A DNA stretch of 64,000 nucleotides, from the NCBI GenBank assembly GCA_034008185.1, contig CM067084.1, positions 19,000,885 through 19,064,884 on the forward strand. Direction: 5' to 3'. Shown here in pieces: positions 37,023 through 51,477 of this stretch. Below the pieces are notes generated by a model that was given only the letters and a program-made list of their open reading frames with translations, was not told where the DNA came from and ran no database searches. Every line of letters begins with the position of its first letter. Within the stretch, counting starts at the first letter, position 1. Made by a program: the position numbers and the translations under genes. Source of the stretch: Gorsachius magnificus. Taxonomy: Eukaryota > Chordata > Aves > Pelecaniformes > Ardeidae.

Positions 37023-40000
37023 TCTCTCTTTAATAATGCACCTGGTGGTTATTCTACCTCGTCTAGGTTGTTTTTTCTGCGTTAATAAACAGCTCTGTCT
37101 AAAAGTAAATTAGCTGCTTCATAGTCAGTACATTGTTAACTACTTATTAGCTACTTGCGGATTCCTTATATTTTTCTTTTTCTTCCTTTATAGTCTGGAT
37201 TCTTTTAAAAATGCAGCTTATGGAGTCATGTTTGGGTTTTTTGTTTTGTTTTTTTAAGTCAGTCCGCTCATAATAACTTTTTAAGCCCATTGATCAGATT
37301 GAGCCAATTTTGAAAGAGATATCAGAGTCTCAGAAATACATTCCACTAGTTTTGTCCTAATCATCAACTTTACAAAATTAACTACTTAATTAGTGTCTCA
37401 CAGCGAGGAAAGGGCTTGTTCACAATACGTGCTGCGCATGAGTAATGGCAGGCCAACCACCATATATACTCTGGCTGGTCATTTGGCTCATTTTTTGGTC
37501 TAGTCACCGTGTGCTCTGCCTGTGATCTGATAGCATGTGATAGCAGACATGGGTTTACTGTGAAAGAGGAGAAAATTTGGGGGCAAGGGTAAGTAAAGAG
37601 AAAAGGCAGAGCTGAGAAATAGAAGACAAAAACCTGTGAGAAACCAAGTTTCGCTAGGCTGATGGATCACAGAGCAATCTGTATCCTTGATTTTTAATTC
37701 TTACTGGATATTGCTAAATGATTGTTATTTTCTCAGTAAGGAACCAATGTAAATTCATTCAAGGGATGGAAAAGGCAAACAGGATCCTAAACTTCATTTT
37801 TTTTGCAAGGGGAGGCCTGAGTGCCTTCCACAGACTACACCTTAGATGTGGTGCAGGTAGGATTTAAACAGAAAAGTGTCTGAAACATTGAATCTTAATC
37901 CTTATAAAAGCAGATAATGTGGATCTTCTTATTCATGTTTGCCCATATATCTCAGGGCTGAATCATGGGCTTTGAACACCTGATTCATATTATTCATTAC
38001 CCAAGAAAGGCTAACATGCCTGTCTTCCCTCTCTGGCTTCGTCATCTCCCTCAGAGAAATGGATGACCTACAGGGACAGTTTGCTGTTGATGCACAAAGT
38101 GGTGTAAACTGCTTTGTTCTACTGTAACGACTAAGAGAGTGCCTAGTGTTTAGACAACTTAGTATTAACACAGCTTAAATCTGCCTTCTGACTGATTTGT
38201 ATTAAATGAAGCTCAGCTATCTGAAATAAATTTTGTAGCAAGTCATCCAGTATCAGTTTGCCTATGGTGCTATTGTAATAACACTACATTGTTTCTGAAG
38301 CATCAGTTATTATTCTGTGGTGTTAATATGTTGTTTATGGGAGCATTGCTGTCAATAACAGCTACAGTGGTACAGTATTATCTGAGAGAACTAAATTATT
38401 AAGATTCTTTCTTCTTACCTTTAGTAGAATTCAACAAATATAAAGATTGTCTTGGGGTGGGTGAGGATTTTTTTTTCACTTTTCTAAAAGTTTAACTTAG
38501 AAGGAATAGCAGGAGGCATTCAGAAGATGTGATTATTTAAAGGTGGAGTAATAGAAATGGGAAAAAATGAAAAGAAGTGCTAGGTTCTGTACTTCAGGAG
38601 TAATGAGACAAAATTCTATTCTAAAGTATTGCAAATGACAGTGGAGAAGAGAGATGTGCATGTGTATTAGTGCAGAATGAGCAGTATTCATCATTTTCCT
38701 TTTCTGAAATGACATGAGAAAGAATACTCATTTCACTGCAAGAGGATGGAAGAGATGAGGGCTCTGAACAGATTATAAGACTCCTGTACTGTGTCATCTG
38801 TTGTCAGATTTTTATATAGTTAAAGCTTAACCCTAGGTGTACCCTCTATAAAGAAGCTGTATACTACTGAGTACCATGAATGTGAATAGTATTAAGCTGT
38901 AAAGGGAACAGGAGTTGTGTCCCAGTTAAGAAACTGACTGCGCTGTCTCAGAGGTGTATGGAGAAAACTTTCACAAATATACAGAAAATCGAAAGTATAC
39001 TCAAGGTTGGACAAATTTGTGACTGAAGCTGCTGGTCCTCTCTTGTTTCAGAAATAAATCAAAATTCCATGATGACAGTGAATTGAGACTTCTCAGAATT
39101 TATTGCAGTTTGTTCAGGGCTGAGGGACTTTTTACCCCCAGCAAATCCTATTGCCTTCAAGTATTTTAAATATGAGCTGCTTTAGTATCCTGTGCCCTCA
39201 GCAAAACTCAGACTACTGTCTATTACGCTCTCAATCACTTTACCTGGTCAACTTTTTCAAGTGAATGTCTTTCCATGGAGAATTTTTTTTCAACAAATTG
39301 TATTTTGTAATAAAAATCTATGTAATATTAACCAATTCTGGCAAGAACAGTGTTTTCCAGTCAGTTACATTCAATATGATCTCTATTTTCTCAGTATCCA
39401 TAGCATCAAAATGCTTACTAGTGCATTTTAAACTCTTCTGTGACCCTGAAGTATGTTGAATAGTAAATAAAGCAACTGAGATTACTTTCACTCTGTTTTG
39501 TGATTTTTATCACATGCTGGAAAATAAGTGATGAGAGTTGAAAATCTGAAGTTAAAATCTTCTCTAGTAGAAAACTGTATATCTACTTATTTCTTCACCA
39601 GGATTTGTTGTTCTTTATTATTTTAGTTAATTTCCTTTTGATTTTATAAAGTACTTAACAAAAGCATAAAAGAGCATAATGATTCTTCCAACGTTCTTTA
39701 TCAGAACCCCTATGAAAAGGAAGAATCAATTTTTTAACACAGAGTTTTCGTTATTCCTTTGTGTTGTTAAGTGTGTCATATTTCTTCAGTACAAGTTCAA
39801 TCTTGATTTTGTGGAGTCATTGTCCATATATTATATAGACTAGATTTATAAGAATCTTAACAAACACAGCGTGAGAACAATTATAGTAGAATACCATATT
39901 ATTTACCTGACAGGTCTACTTTCTCTAATGAAATATTTAGCTTTTAATATTAAAGATGTACCTTTTACAATAAGATACTAAACTCTTCCTCACCTTTTTA

Positions 40001-41921
40001 GTTACTTTTATCTTTAGATTGGCTTCTTCTAGTCTTCTTTTCATGTTGAGCAGTTGCTTATTTTATTAGGAATTACTCTAAAATTTACCTCTTATGCATA
40101 GAATTATTCACAGGGCTAGCTATCATGTATGACAGAGCATGGCAAAAGAATCTATGTCCATAGCAATACCTGGTAGATAATTTACAGTGTTTTAGTATTT
40201 AAATATTAGTAGCTTTTGACATGTTACTCTCCTGAAGGGAACATAAAAGACACTATTATTTAGAGATTGAGTTTGCCTGACAAATATGCAACTAATAAAA
40301 GTTGGTGAAATGTGGTGTTTCCTCCCTTTGGGTTTAAAGAAGAATCTATGAGAATATATCAAGTACTGATAAAAAAACCTTGACTTAATAATGAGAAGAC
40401 AACCCTACTGTGCACAAGAAGAATTTAGATATTACTAGGTTTGTTTGTGTTTTTTAATGCTAAAATATCAATTAACTTTTTTTTCCTAGTTTTGTTACAT
40501 TACACATATACAGCAGCATTTTATATCCAAGCACAAAGTGCTGGTCTTCAGGACTGATTAGTCCAAAATTTGAGAAGGTTTTAGATCATCTATTTAATGA
40601 CAGAAGTACTAGATTTATGTGAAGTGCCTTTGATATGCCCAGGAGTCCATGTGTGTCAATTTATTCTAATATTTTTATTTCAGAATGATGATTTAATTAA
40701 GATGATCTTTTGATCAAAATTTGAATGCTGTGGGTGAAAAGAAAATGGGCTGGGTCTGTGGCAGGAAGATGTGTAGTGGTTGATGAATTCTCTTTTTGCA
40801 CAGTCCTGGTATCTCACACAAGAGATTTTTCTGGAGGAATTTTGGCAACTGACTGACCTTTCTTCTTGAACTGGAATATATGAGCAACTTACCCCCACGG
40901 TTGCACCCCTTCGTCGGTAACAAGGATCCCTGTTTATGCAAACTGCTCACTAGCTGCTTGAAGGGCTGTTTGTGTTCTGTATCTTTACAGTTGCCTAAGC
41001 TCTTAGGAAAAAAGGCAGCTCACTATTTAATGATTGATATTTTCTTCTTCACCTGTGTTAACTGTTGACATCAGTGTGGTCTGGATGCTGTTTTGTAGTT
41101 TAAGTATTGATCCCTCAGAAATATTCTACTTAAAAAAGAAAGAAACTGAATCATAGGTTGCAGCTTGACCATATTAATGCACAGTTTTACAATGGAGTTT
41201 TGTAAAGAGAAATAGTAATTTCTATTAAGCTTGAATATGTTTCCTGTTCCCCATGAACAGAAGTCGTTTGACTTGTCTGCAGATCATTGGAAGCTCATTC
41301 TGAAGCTAGTCTTCTTTGAAACAAAGCCATAAGCATCCTACTTTGCATACGTATCACTTTTTAATTTGTAGAGTTGTGATATAGTCTATTTCTCTTCTCT
41401 ATACAATTCTTATGTATATCATGTTTGCCAACTATGCATTTCTCACATAGTGGCAATACAAAACATATTCCAAAAGTCAGCTGATCATGTATTGTATGTA
41501 AGAGCCAAGTCAGAAAGATTGGCCTTGGTAGATCAAACCAGAAGGATGACTTTCTGTTGCAACTTCCAGCATCACATAATGATAAATTTCATTATTGCAC
41601 TACCAGAAATGCAAGAAGAAATAAATACAGTATATCAAAGCTGCCTGCCACAGCTTTACATATTAAGCAAGTTTTGACTGACTAAGCAAAAAGGTTTAGG
41701 TGTGAATTGAGACTCTCAGAAAGAAGGAAGTTTCCTTTCTTTCTCATTGGAACAAGGGAGAAGATAACAGAAAGGAAAGAAGCTTTCTGGAGGGAAGGAG
41801 CAGGAAATACTTGACTGGAACAACTTATTTCCCCAGAAAGTCACTAGCTATTTTTTCAGCTATAAGGATGGCTGAGAGTCACAGCAATAAAGCAACTTTT
41901 GCTTGAGAAGCAGGAGGGAGA

Positions 41922-41944
41922 TTTTTTTTTTTTTTTTTTTTTTT
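41922..41944 (+). repeat. poly(T) tract of 23
   Basis: Uninterrupted T run preceded by GGGAGA and followed by ACCCTG. It could be the complement of an old A tail, but no retrocopy is visible next to it. Confidence 0.9.
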
Positions 41945-42617
41945 ACCCTGCTGTTCTTCTATTGTACATTCCATGAAAGATAGCAGTACTAGGAAAAGCA
42001 ATCAAAGAGTTCCAGGATAACACACTTCTCTCTCTAAAACACAGAGAAGACCACAAGTGTCCTTTGCTCTTCATGCATCCCTGTTTACACACAAGCTATA
42101 TGAGTTATGTTATAGAATCCCTGACAAATAGCTGACAATAATAGCCCTTTTCACCTCACATTTTGCTTTCCTTTGTTGTTTTCCCTTCTTAAGAATTACA
42201 TGCATTACTATATTTTTTGTACTCAGAACATAGTAGTGCATGTCAATATTCCATAAATTCAGTTGTGTAATAGCTTGGAACTCACAGTTTATAAAATATT
42301 TGGATAGGTATACTAATATATGGATGTAGAGTTATTTGCCTGGTGATAGCTGTTATTTGACTTAATCATGAAATGTGTTGTTCAGTTTAGCCTCAGATTT
42401 TGTTGATGTTTATTTCTGAAAGACTGCGTCAGCACTCTAATTTAAATAAATCTAGTTTTTAATGCTATTTGAGTTGATTTTATGAGATGTTATGGAAGAT
42501 GAATTACGCATTATTTCATGCATACTTGCAATGCTGTCTTTTTAAGAGTGGATTTTACTTATTTTAATTTTGTAGTTTTATTTAACACTTGAAATATCTT
42601 AGCCTTGTGGTTGTGGG

Positions 42618-42646
42618 TATTCTACTGTTTTCTAATTCAGGTAGGC
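42618..42646 (+). promoter_or_regulatory. candidate recursive splice site (weaker)
   Basis: ATTCTACTGTTTTCTAATTC then AG|GTAGGC, junction 42640/42641. The 3' half is good and the 5' half (GTAGGC) is mediocre. Confidence 0.22.
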
Positions 42647-45600
42647 TTCATAGACCTTCTAGTTTCCTCCCATTTCTTCACATGCCTGTAACATTTAGCT
42701 ATTCTTCCTTGTTTTTGCATTGACTGTTGTTCAGGAAAGCTACATTTTCAATGAGATTGTTTCAGAATGGTTTGACAACAATAACAGAAAAATAAACACT
42801 GAGTTTCTTTAGATAACTTTATTTTATAATGTGCCTCTTATTGTAGGGGGATGTGGAAATTATAGTCTTTCCTCACATTCCAGTCCTTGTCACTAGGGGT
42901 TTTTTAACAACTGCCACGCTTGAGGGAATTCATCTTCCTCATAAAATTTCATAATCTCAAGAACCAATTTCTGCTGCTATCTCCAAGTCGCTTACGATTA
43001 CTTTTGTCTACCCAGAGTAAAAACTCAGGTTATTCAAGGCCCGGAATTTACACCTGCCTGAATTAATGCATAATTGGATTCTCTTGGAAAATATTAGGAA
43101 AGTTAGGACAGGTAAGAAACATAACCATGCAAAATAAGGCTCTTGTGGAGAAGCAATAAAGCAACACATGTCCTTGCCTTACTTTACATCGCAAAATTGA
43201 ATTTTGGGGGTTTTTGGTACTGAAGAAGATAAAGCCTGTAGTTCAATACAAGGCTTCTGTGTTTTATTTTGTTTTGCAAAAGTGTTGCCTTATTTAGTTG
43301 CCTCATTTTCTTAGAGTAATCTGAAGATGAATTATTTTCCTCATGATCACTGAATGTTGAATTCAAGTCCACCCAGAACCTTTGAACATCACAAACCAAA
43401 GATGGAGAGTTCTACTGAGAAATCTGACAGATAAGTGTTTCAATTTACAGCAGGTTAAAATATGAATGGTTTTTGGTTTAGTCTTCATTTTTTTCCGCTT
43501 TTTTTGTATGTGTTATTAGCAATGGAATGGTACATCATATCGAGGATATTCTTACCATTGGAAAACATCTCAAATAACTTGGTATCGAAAGCAAGTCGTG
43601 GTGGATGTGTAGCGTATTAACACATTTGAGTTCATAATACAGACATTGCCTTATTTCTAAATACTTTGGTTGAAGCAAATAAACAAAAGGAACCAGGTGT
43701 TTAACTGCTTCTTTAGCTGTATTTTGTTTATGTCCTTTGAAGTGAATTTAGGAACCAAAATCACATGCTTAAGATGTTTCACTTCAATTTTTTTCCTGGC
43801 TTTGTGTCTTCCATCAAACTCAAGCTCAAGTGATTTCCAAAACACTACACTGACTGTTTTTTTCAAGATGATAGCTATCCCCCAAGATGACTGAACTGCA
43901 GTGAAGGTTCTTCTTCCCTCCCACAAATCAGATAAAGAAAAAAAACTTAAGGTAGCCAGAATAATCTTGAGGCAGAGTTCAGAATTAAGAAATAGGAGTA
44001 GGTGCTTTTGCTGTTGATCATTAGATTCTATGGACAGAATTGAAAGTTGGGGAAAAAAAGTAATACTTTGTTCATTTGATGTTTCTTGTGGGCTGTTTTG
44101 TCTTTAAAAAGGGGTCTGTTAGATATTGTTAGAAGATTGTACGTTATTTTACAATCAGCAGCACTAAATACTATCTGAGAAACTGTCAAGATAGGTTTTT
44201 CGTTTTTATTAAAATAAAGTATTAAAAAAATAAGAATAAGGTTAGAAAAATCACTGTACTAAACCTTTTTTGTCAGTTGCTTTGTTGTTTGTTAATATAT
44301 TTATATATTTGTCCAGTATGATCTTAGCTCTCTCTCAGTACTGTTTTTAAAAATCTGCTGCTCACCATACATGAATTCAATAAAGAGCACAGCTCGCTCA
44401 CTCTACTTTCGTATCAGTGTAGATCCAATAATCTAGGAAGGGTCACTCATGAGCTATCTGTTAATGTCTGTACTGCAAAATGATTTTTCCTTGATTTCAG
44501 TAAACAGAAATTGATAGAGGCACACAAAACACACAACATGACTTCTCATTTTTGCAGTCCTGAAGTTAAGCAAATGCTAAACTAAAATGATAAAGAGTCC
44601 ATTTATAGGGAAAAAAACCTGCCCAAACAAAACAAACACAACTCAGACCTTGAAAGTCTGCCAAGTTTAGTCATTAGCACTTGGTATGCTTTCTGTGTTA
44701 GCTGCAGGGATCAGATGGTGCCAACACAACTTCAGATGGTGCACTTAATGCTTTGCTCAATTATTTTGAATATTCTGATTTCATGTCTTTGTTCTTTGCA
44801 TGCACTTTTAATTTTCTGCATAACACTAGATATACAATTATTTTCTTCTAGTTGCAATTGTTCTATAAAAGCCTAAGCACAAGGACATCATATTTTTCTG
44901 TAAATGGGCACATAAATGTTGACGTTGTGCATGCCACAAAAGAAAAGGCAGACTGCATTGAGTCAAGAGCACCACTGTATCTGTTGACAGCAATCTTGTT
45001 TAATGCTACATCATCAAACAGTTAAAAGCAATTTTTCCAGCCATAAGTGGCTAGCTCGCTAATGAATACCAGCATGAATATGTTAAACTTTGTTAATGTT
45101 AATCAAGAAAACACATAAAATATTTAAGACTTTAAAAATTAGTATGAGTCAAAGAATTTAAAATGTAATTAATTTTTAGTTTTATCAAGTATTTTTACCC
45201 AGGAAAAACTTTTTGGAAGATCTTTTTTCCCTCCAGAAGTTGTTTTCCTCCTTGTATTACTTTGATATTGTATGATGGTTATTAATGAGGTGGTAATAAT
45301 GACAGAAAAGAGAGAATGTTAATTTTACAGGTTCTCAAGCTGTTGATATTACTGAATGTCTGACTCTTTAAGATCAAAATAGGATCAGCACAGACAAACT
45401 GGACAAGAGAAGGCTATCAAAGACAGAAAATGCAGCTTCCAGCTCTGGGGAGGTTTCATTTTTACCTTGGTGTAACAGAAACACAAAACAAGAACATGAA
45501 CTTACGAGCTATTATTATACTTGGGAAACTCCTACAGTTGTTGGGGGATGTTCAGGGTAATGCTTTAGGTCAGGAGGTCACAGCAGTGCTCATAGCAGGT

Positions 45601-46816
45601 AGAGCTGTCCAGAGCAGACCAACCAGTCTCTTCCTAGATGATGGTAAGAGATTGTCTTCAAGGTAAAGTAAAAAACCAAGCTGGAACAAAATCATTGTAG
45701 TGTTGGTTTCAAGAGCATAAACTACTAATTAGTTCATCAGATTAAAATCAAACCAAACCAAAGCAAAACAAAAACCCTAGGCAAAAAGACCTTAGAACAG
45801 ATCGCTTTCTCCTGAACATACCTTTCATCAATAATTATTTAATGGTCATACATTGGATAAATGAAAACTACCCTCCTCAACACTGCCTACTGAGTTGGGC
45901 AGTGACTCGCAATGCCGATTTAGAAATTTATATTCTCCATGGCCATGGATGGTCCCAACATCCCAGCATTCATCCATCCAACCTGCGTAAATGTGGTAAG
46001 TAATGTAGACCTAGTCCAAATACTATTTTGCAGCTTATATAGAATATGAACACATTCTTTGAGTTTAGATTTTGGGATCACAGATCACCACAAAGGCTGG
46101 AAGGTTTGAATCACTTCCTCAGAAGTCCTACCTTAGATGTATGATGTATGGAATGTTAGAATAGATTATTTCTCAAGAAGAAAGCTTTCCATTTCTTGTT
46201 TCCATGGAAAAATACAAGCTTAGGAAAACAGGATATATTAGGGAAATGTGCCAAAACATTTACCAGAATAGAATTATTGTCCTCCAAATCAAACTTTTTG
46301 TCAACAGGGAGCAAACTAGTCACTTCACAATGACTTGCTTACAGCAGTTGAAAATGCAGGAAATCCAGAGTCAGAGTAATTATTTGATCAAAGATGTCTG
46401 CATCTTACATACTCACCAACAGAGTATTACAGGACTGACAGATTCAACAGACCAAAATCATGAGATTATTCCCCAAATCTGGCTTTCAAAAGACTAAATT
46501 TATTTCAGTCACATTTTAATTTCCCAATACTTCTCCAACAACATGGATTTGATAAAAATAATTTTGAAACTATCCTATGTTCTATGCATTAGCCATGATT
46601 TTACTTTGGAGAATGATCCTTGTGTTTACATTTATTCTTTATATTATTGCACACATGTTCAGCATTTTTGCACATTTTCAGAATATAGCTAATATTTTAG
46701 ACTATCAAAATGTCTGTCAGACTCTACCTGCTCACTATCTGTCACATTTTACATCAACAATATTAAAAAAGTTCTGCAAGCACTGCAGATATAAACTTGT
46801 GTAATTTAGAGTTATA

Positions 46817-46844
46817 TTTAAACTGATCAATTTAAACTGATCAA
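46817..46844. repeat. 14-bp tandem duplication
   Basis: TTTAAACTGATCAA occurs twice head-to-tail without mismatch. Confidence 0.9.
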
Positions 46845-47151
46845 ATATGAGTGAGTGATTTCAAGACACGAGCAAGCACATTCTTATCTGTTTCAGATGG
46901 CATCACTGCCTAGAAAACCTTCAGCATCTGTTTTATCACAGCACTCGGGTAACAGGTTAAGGGAGAGTGTGCCTCTGAAAAAAATCAGTTTGACTTGACT
47001 GTGTTGCAGAATCCAGAGAACTTTGATGATTTTTTCTTGCTGAGTTAATCTGTGGTGCTCCTGTCAGTGGAATATTACTGTCAAAACCGTTGTCCAATCA
47101 AAAAAGTTCCTTCAAGCAGGGAAACATGGGACGGAAAGGCATGTAATTCTT

Positions 47152-47161
47152 GGGGGGGGGG
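47152..47161 (+). repeat. G10 homopolymer
   Basis: Ten consecutive G in otherwise AT-rich intron. The exact length is prone to sequencing error. Confidence 0.8.
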
Positions 47162-50100
47162 TGAGAAAGAAATAAGTTGAGTTAAATACTTTTATGTTGT
47201 CATAACATGCCTACTCAGACAAAATTACTCCACTCCAGTAAAGTTATATTGAAAAATATTAGGCCATATATATTTATGAATATTCTTTACATTGGCTATT
47301 AAATTCAGGTGGAAAATTAAGAATAACTATAAAGGAAATAAAAAGCATTCTTTCTAGTTGATGGGCTTGCTGACTATTTTTCAGGAAAGGTATATGTGAG
47401 ATCCAGAGAGCTCTACACACAAATACATTATCCATCATTTTCCTGTTTTCTAGAAATTGTAGCACTAGCAGAATTCTGTGAAATTCCTTTACGAATATGC
47501 TATTAAACTGCCATTTGGTTTTGGCTGGGCATTCAAAAAATGATGCAGATTAAATCCTGTATAAAATAATGGATAGGTTTAAAGACAATTAAAAATCAAG
47601 TTTGTGCTAATGAGCATGACTTGAAGTACACTGACATGCAAATTATTCAGAAATAACTATGGCAATTTATGGATTAAACTGCTTTAAAAGAAGTGCATAC
47701 CCATTCCTATTCCTATTTGTACTTTCCTTGTTTCTTACTGGACTGTAGTACTGTGCTACTTCATCTGCAGACAGGATGAAATTAAGACACTAAAAGAAGC
47801 TCTGCCATAACTTAAAATGTACACAAGCATTGCCTCAATGTTTCCTTTCAGTGCAGTAATAAAAAGAAAATAACACATTTATAATTAAGTTATGTTTATG
47901 CGTAAGGATAAATGTATATAGTCTGAAGATATAACCGGTTTACAGAAAACTAAGCAAGTTGCCTCGGTCACTCCAGTAACTTTAAAATATTTAGTCAAGT
48001 CACACAGACCTCAGTTAGATTTCTTTGCCAGTTTTCAAACTGTTGTAAACTGGAAGATCAGCTGGAGGCCCTTAAGAAGAGAAAAAAATAATATTCTACA
48101 TTATAATTCCAGGCATTTAACTAACCTGTTTATGATAAAAACGATTATAAAAATTTAGTTACAAAGGCATTGCAACTTAAAAAGGAACTGTGATGAAGTG
48201 TTTATTTCTGTTGCAGTTAATAAATTCAAGTTGCCAAGCATAAACAGGGTTTGTTGACCTGCAATAACTTTCAATTCAGCATAATATATTAAAAAAAAAA
48301 TAGCCCAAAATACTTATTCCCACAGCAATGTTTATTTCTCTAGTTATAAAAAGTAAATTTATGTCTGTGTGTCTCATTTCATAAATTACTTGAAATCACT
48401 TAACAAAGTATGATGTATCACAGACTATTCAGCTTTTTTAAGGTGTATGAAAATCAACCTTCCTTTTGGAAATGGCATATACAACAAATACTGCAACAGG
48501 ATTTTCATTTATTTGAAAAGTTTCTCCACTTCAGTAGCTAAAACATTGAAACAACTGCGTTTCAATTGTCTGCATACCACAGTTTGAAGTTTAACCTTCT
48601 GCCATTTTCCAAAGGGAAGAAATGCAACAGCTGAACCAGAGGTGTGGCAGTTCTGAATCACTAGAGATGTTCTTGTAGACAAGTACTCTCTTGACTAGTA
48701 GTTTAAAATGACCCATATGCTTTTGTACAATTAATTCTGTACCTTGTGTATTTCCAAAATGCTTAATGATTATCTATTACTATAGCCCTAGATTAATTCA
48801 CATGCAGCAATGCTAGTGGGTTGTATCAATTTCTAATATTATCCAAGAAAAAAATAGCATTTTTGCCATGTTTATAATAAGCGCAATTTGTCACTAGGCA
48901 GAAGTTATATCAACTAATAGAAAAAGCATGACAGTTGGAATATCTGACTGGAATTTTTCTTTCTGTTGAAAGCTAAATGCTTTCTCATTCCTAAAGATAT
49001 ATATGCGTTTTCTTATAAGATCGATTTCTACAATGTAGCAGATGGGACTGTTTGTATTTTTACTTTAGTTTGCTTTTACATATTTATTAGAAGAACCAAA
49101 AGAATAAAAATAATCGATTCTATAGTGAACTATTTCTACAAAAAGTACCAGACTTATAAAACTGAAACTGTCTTACTATGGTTTAGAAACAAAATTATTC
49201 TTTAATAGGTTTTTTTTTTAGGAATTATATTTCACAGAAAATAGTTTAAGCACAGTCGAAAAAAATTTCAGTAGTCAGATTGCTTGACTGAGTCATCTGA
49301 CTAGTGCATTATATTCTGTGAAAGAAATCACTTTTATATTTATTTGAATAGATGTTTAACAGGTAATTTTTAATATTTAATGAGTACACAGACTTAGATG
49401 TAGAAATAATTTTAAATAGACTGTTTATGTGAACTATTGCTTTTATAAATTTTTCAAAAAGGAATATTCTCATGTCTTATATTCTCATATCTTATGTCAA
49501 GATGAAGATTTTTGATACTTCACTTTTCCATGTATTTTTTCTTTTCATGGAGCAATATTCCTTCCTAACAGAGATCTGGAAAAGCTTTTTGTCTTTTCAT
49601 TTTAGCACAGTCTAGCTTTGAGGATGTTTTTTGATAACTGTAGATATTTTGGGTTAACTCTAACTCCTTCAGAAAAAAACACAACTTTGCTGAATATATG
49701 GAGCAGATAGGATCAATCCTGCTCTGAAAAGAGGTATATACACAGTGCATTTTGCTATGCATCACTTTATAGCTAGCTTAAAATGGCAGAATTAAGTCAC
49801 GAGATGATCATGAGATGACAATTTTCTTTTAATGGGGTCATACACCACCTGTATGTCCATTCTGTGTAAGGACATTCTTTTTAAGACTCCTTTTTACTGT
49901 CTTTGAAACATCTTTTCAGATACTGCATGCCTTTTGGAATGACATTTACATTTTGTAGGGTTTGTTGGTTTTCTTTGTTTGGTTTTGGTTTTGTTTTTTA
50001 ATTTCAGAAATCCACACATGGGTCATTGGTGTCAAAGTTTGTTCACTGAGCTAAGTGCCTTTGAGAGCCATACTCATATATACAAGTCTGCAGTGTTTTG

Positions 50101-50165
50101 CTGCTGTTCTTTCGGAAGGGCTTGTAAAGATCATAGCTCGCCTTAATAACCCTTACACTGTTAAA

Positions 50166-50196
50166 TTTCATGTGTTTATGTTCCACACAGGTAAAG
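50166..50196 (+). promoter_or_regulatory. candidate recursive splice site (weaker)
   Basis: A T-rich stretch ending GTTCCACACAG|GTAAAG, junction 50190/50191. Both halves are plausible, though the pyrimidine tract is interrupted by purines. Confidence 0.2.
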
Positions 50197-50406
50197 GACA
50201 TGGAAAATATTAGTCTCTTACTGTTTTTGTCAAAGAAATCGAATTAGAAATTCTGTCTACAAAACTTATTCTCAGATTCTTCTAAATATACTTTTTCCTA
50301 AAAAACTCCATTGGTTAGTATTTTAGATTGATGTCCTCCTGCCACACACCACCCCCCCCACCCCACCTTGCTGGCTTTACTGATGCCTGCAAAGCTCTCA
50401 CACTGT

Positions 50407-50411
50407 GTTCC
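50407..50411 (+). repeat. target-site duplication GTTCC (left copy; right copy 50860-50864)
   Basis: Identical 5-mers directly abut the TG and CA ends of the solo LTR. This supports an undisturbed integration site followed by loss of the internal part. Confidence 0.85.
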
Positions 50412-50859
50412 TGTACTGGGTCTGTCTGGGGTGAAGTTAATTTCCTTTAATGTCCATGTAATGTCATGTTGTAGAAGGTGACCAAGATAGTGTTGGGCTT
50501 AGCTATTGCTGAACATTGCTTGCACAGCATCAAGGCCTTTTCCCACTCTGTCCCCTTCAAAACAAGTAATTGTGAGGGGACATAGCTGGGACAGCTGACA
50601 CCAACTGCCCAAAGGGATATCCCACGCCGTATGATGTCATGCTCAGCAATAACAGCTGGGGGAAAGGAGGAGGAAGGGGGAGCATTGGTGGTTAGGGCAT
50701 GGCCTTGTTACATGTGCTAGTTTCCAGGAGATGGCTGGGCATCTGCCTGCCAATGGGAATTAGTGAATGAATTCCTTATTGAATTCCTTCTGAATTCCTG
50801 GGGGAGTGAGCAAGCAACTGGGTAGGCACTTACCTGCTGTCCAGGGTCAACCCATCACA
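50412..50859 (+). mobile_element. solo LTR of an ERVL-like avian endogenous retrovirus
   Basis: Starts TGTACTGGGTCTGTCTGGGG and ends CCCATCACA (5' TG...CA 3'). It is flanked on both sides by the 5-bp repeat GTTCC (50407-50411 and 50860-50864), a clean target-site duplication. It shares GGGACAGCTGAC, ATGATGTCATGCT, TTTCCAGGAGATGGCTGG and CTGCCTGCC blocks with the LTR at 58.9 kb. At 448 bp it is shorter, lacking most of the 3' third, where GAATTCCTT-like units repeat instead. No internal retroviral genes are present, so LTR-LTR recombination removed the provirus. The family name is from general memory of bird LTRs, not a search. Confidence 0.88.
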
Positions 50860-51477
50860 GTTCCTCCATAAGAACTCAAAAATAATGGACAATGTCAAAT
50901 TTACTTGGAGCAAATGTTTCTAATCAGTAAAACTGAAAATGCTTGACATTCCTTTTAGTTTTCCTTGAACAGTAATGATGCTGCACTTCAGCCATATGGT
51001 TGAAATGCTGCTCAATATCTATGCTACTTTTTCTAGTAGAGGTCCCTGGGGAAAGTAGCAGAAAGCCATCACAGCTCTTTTCTGCAGAGGGGGCTTTGAA
51101 GTAAAAAACCCCAAAACCCCAAACCAGTGTTGTTTCAATGTCTAACATGGGTATTGTATAATATCTGGATTATGGTATGCTCATTTGTACCATGGATAAT
51201 TGAATGACCTTTCAGTGCCAGCTACTTATCCCCTGATAAGTTAAATTTTCTGTTTATAGTGTTGTTTCATATAGGAGTGTATTGAACCCTAGGGAAAGCC
51301 ACACATGCCTGTGGAGGAAACAAGTCTTTTACTATACCATTAACTCAAAATTGACAAATACGTTCTTCACGTGAAAAGTTACCATAGAGGAACAGTTAAT
51401 ATTATTGTGTGATACAGTAGTTACTACCTTGGTTCTTGAGACAAAATCTTAACAGCCTTTCTAGTTTTTAACTAAGA

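Noticed and set aside
45430..45666. Open frame ending near a donor-like GATG|GTAAGA, possible exon
   Set aside because: No pyrimidine tract/AG acceptor upstream, and the flanking FSTL5 exons already join without a missing segment.
46074..46120. GATCACAGATCACC...GGCTGGAAGG as a minus-strand CR1 end
   Set aside because: The resemblance is too short and interrupted to support without a search.
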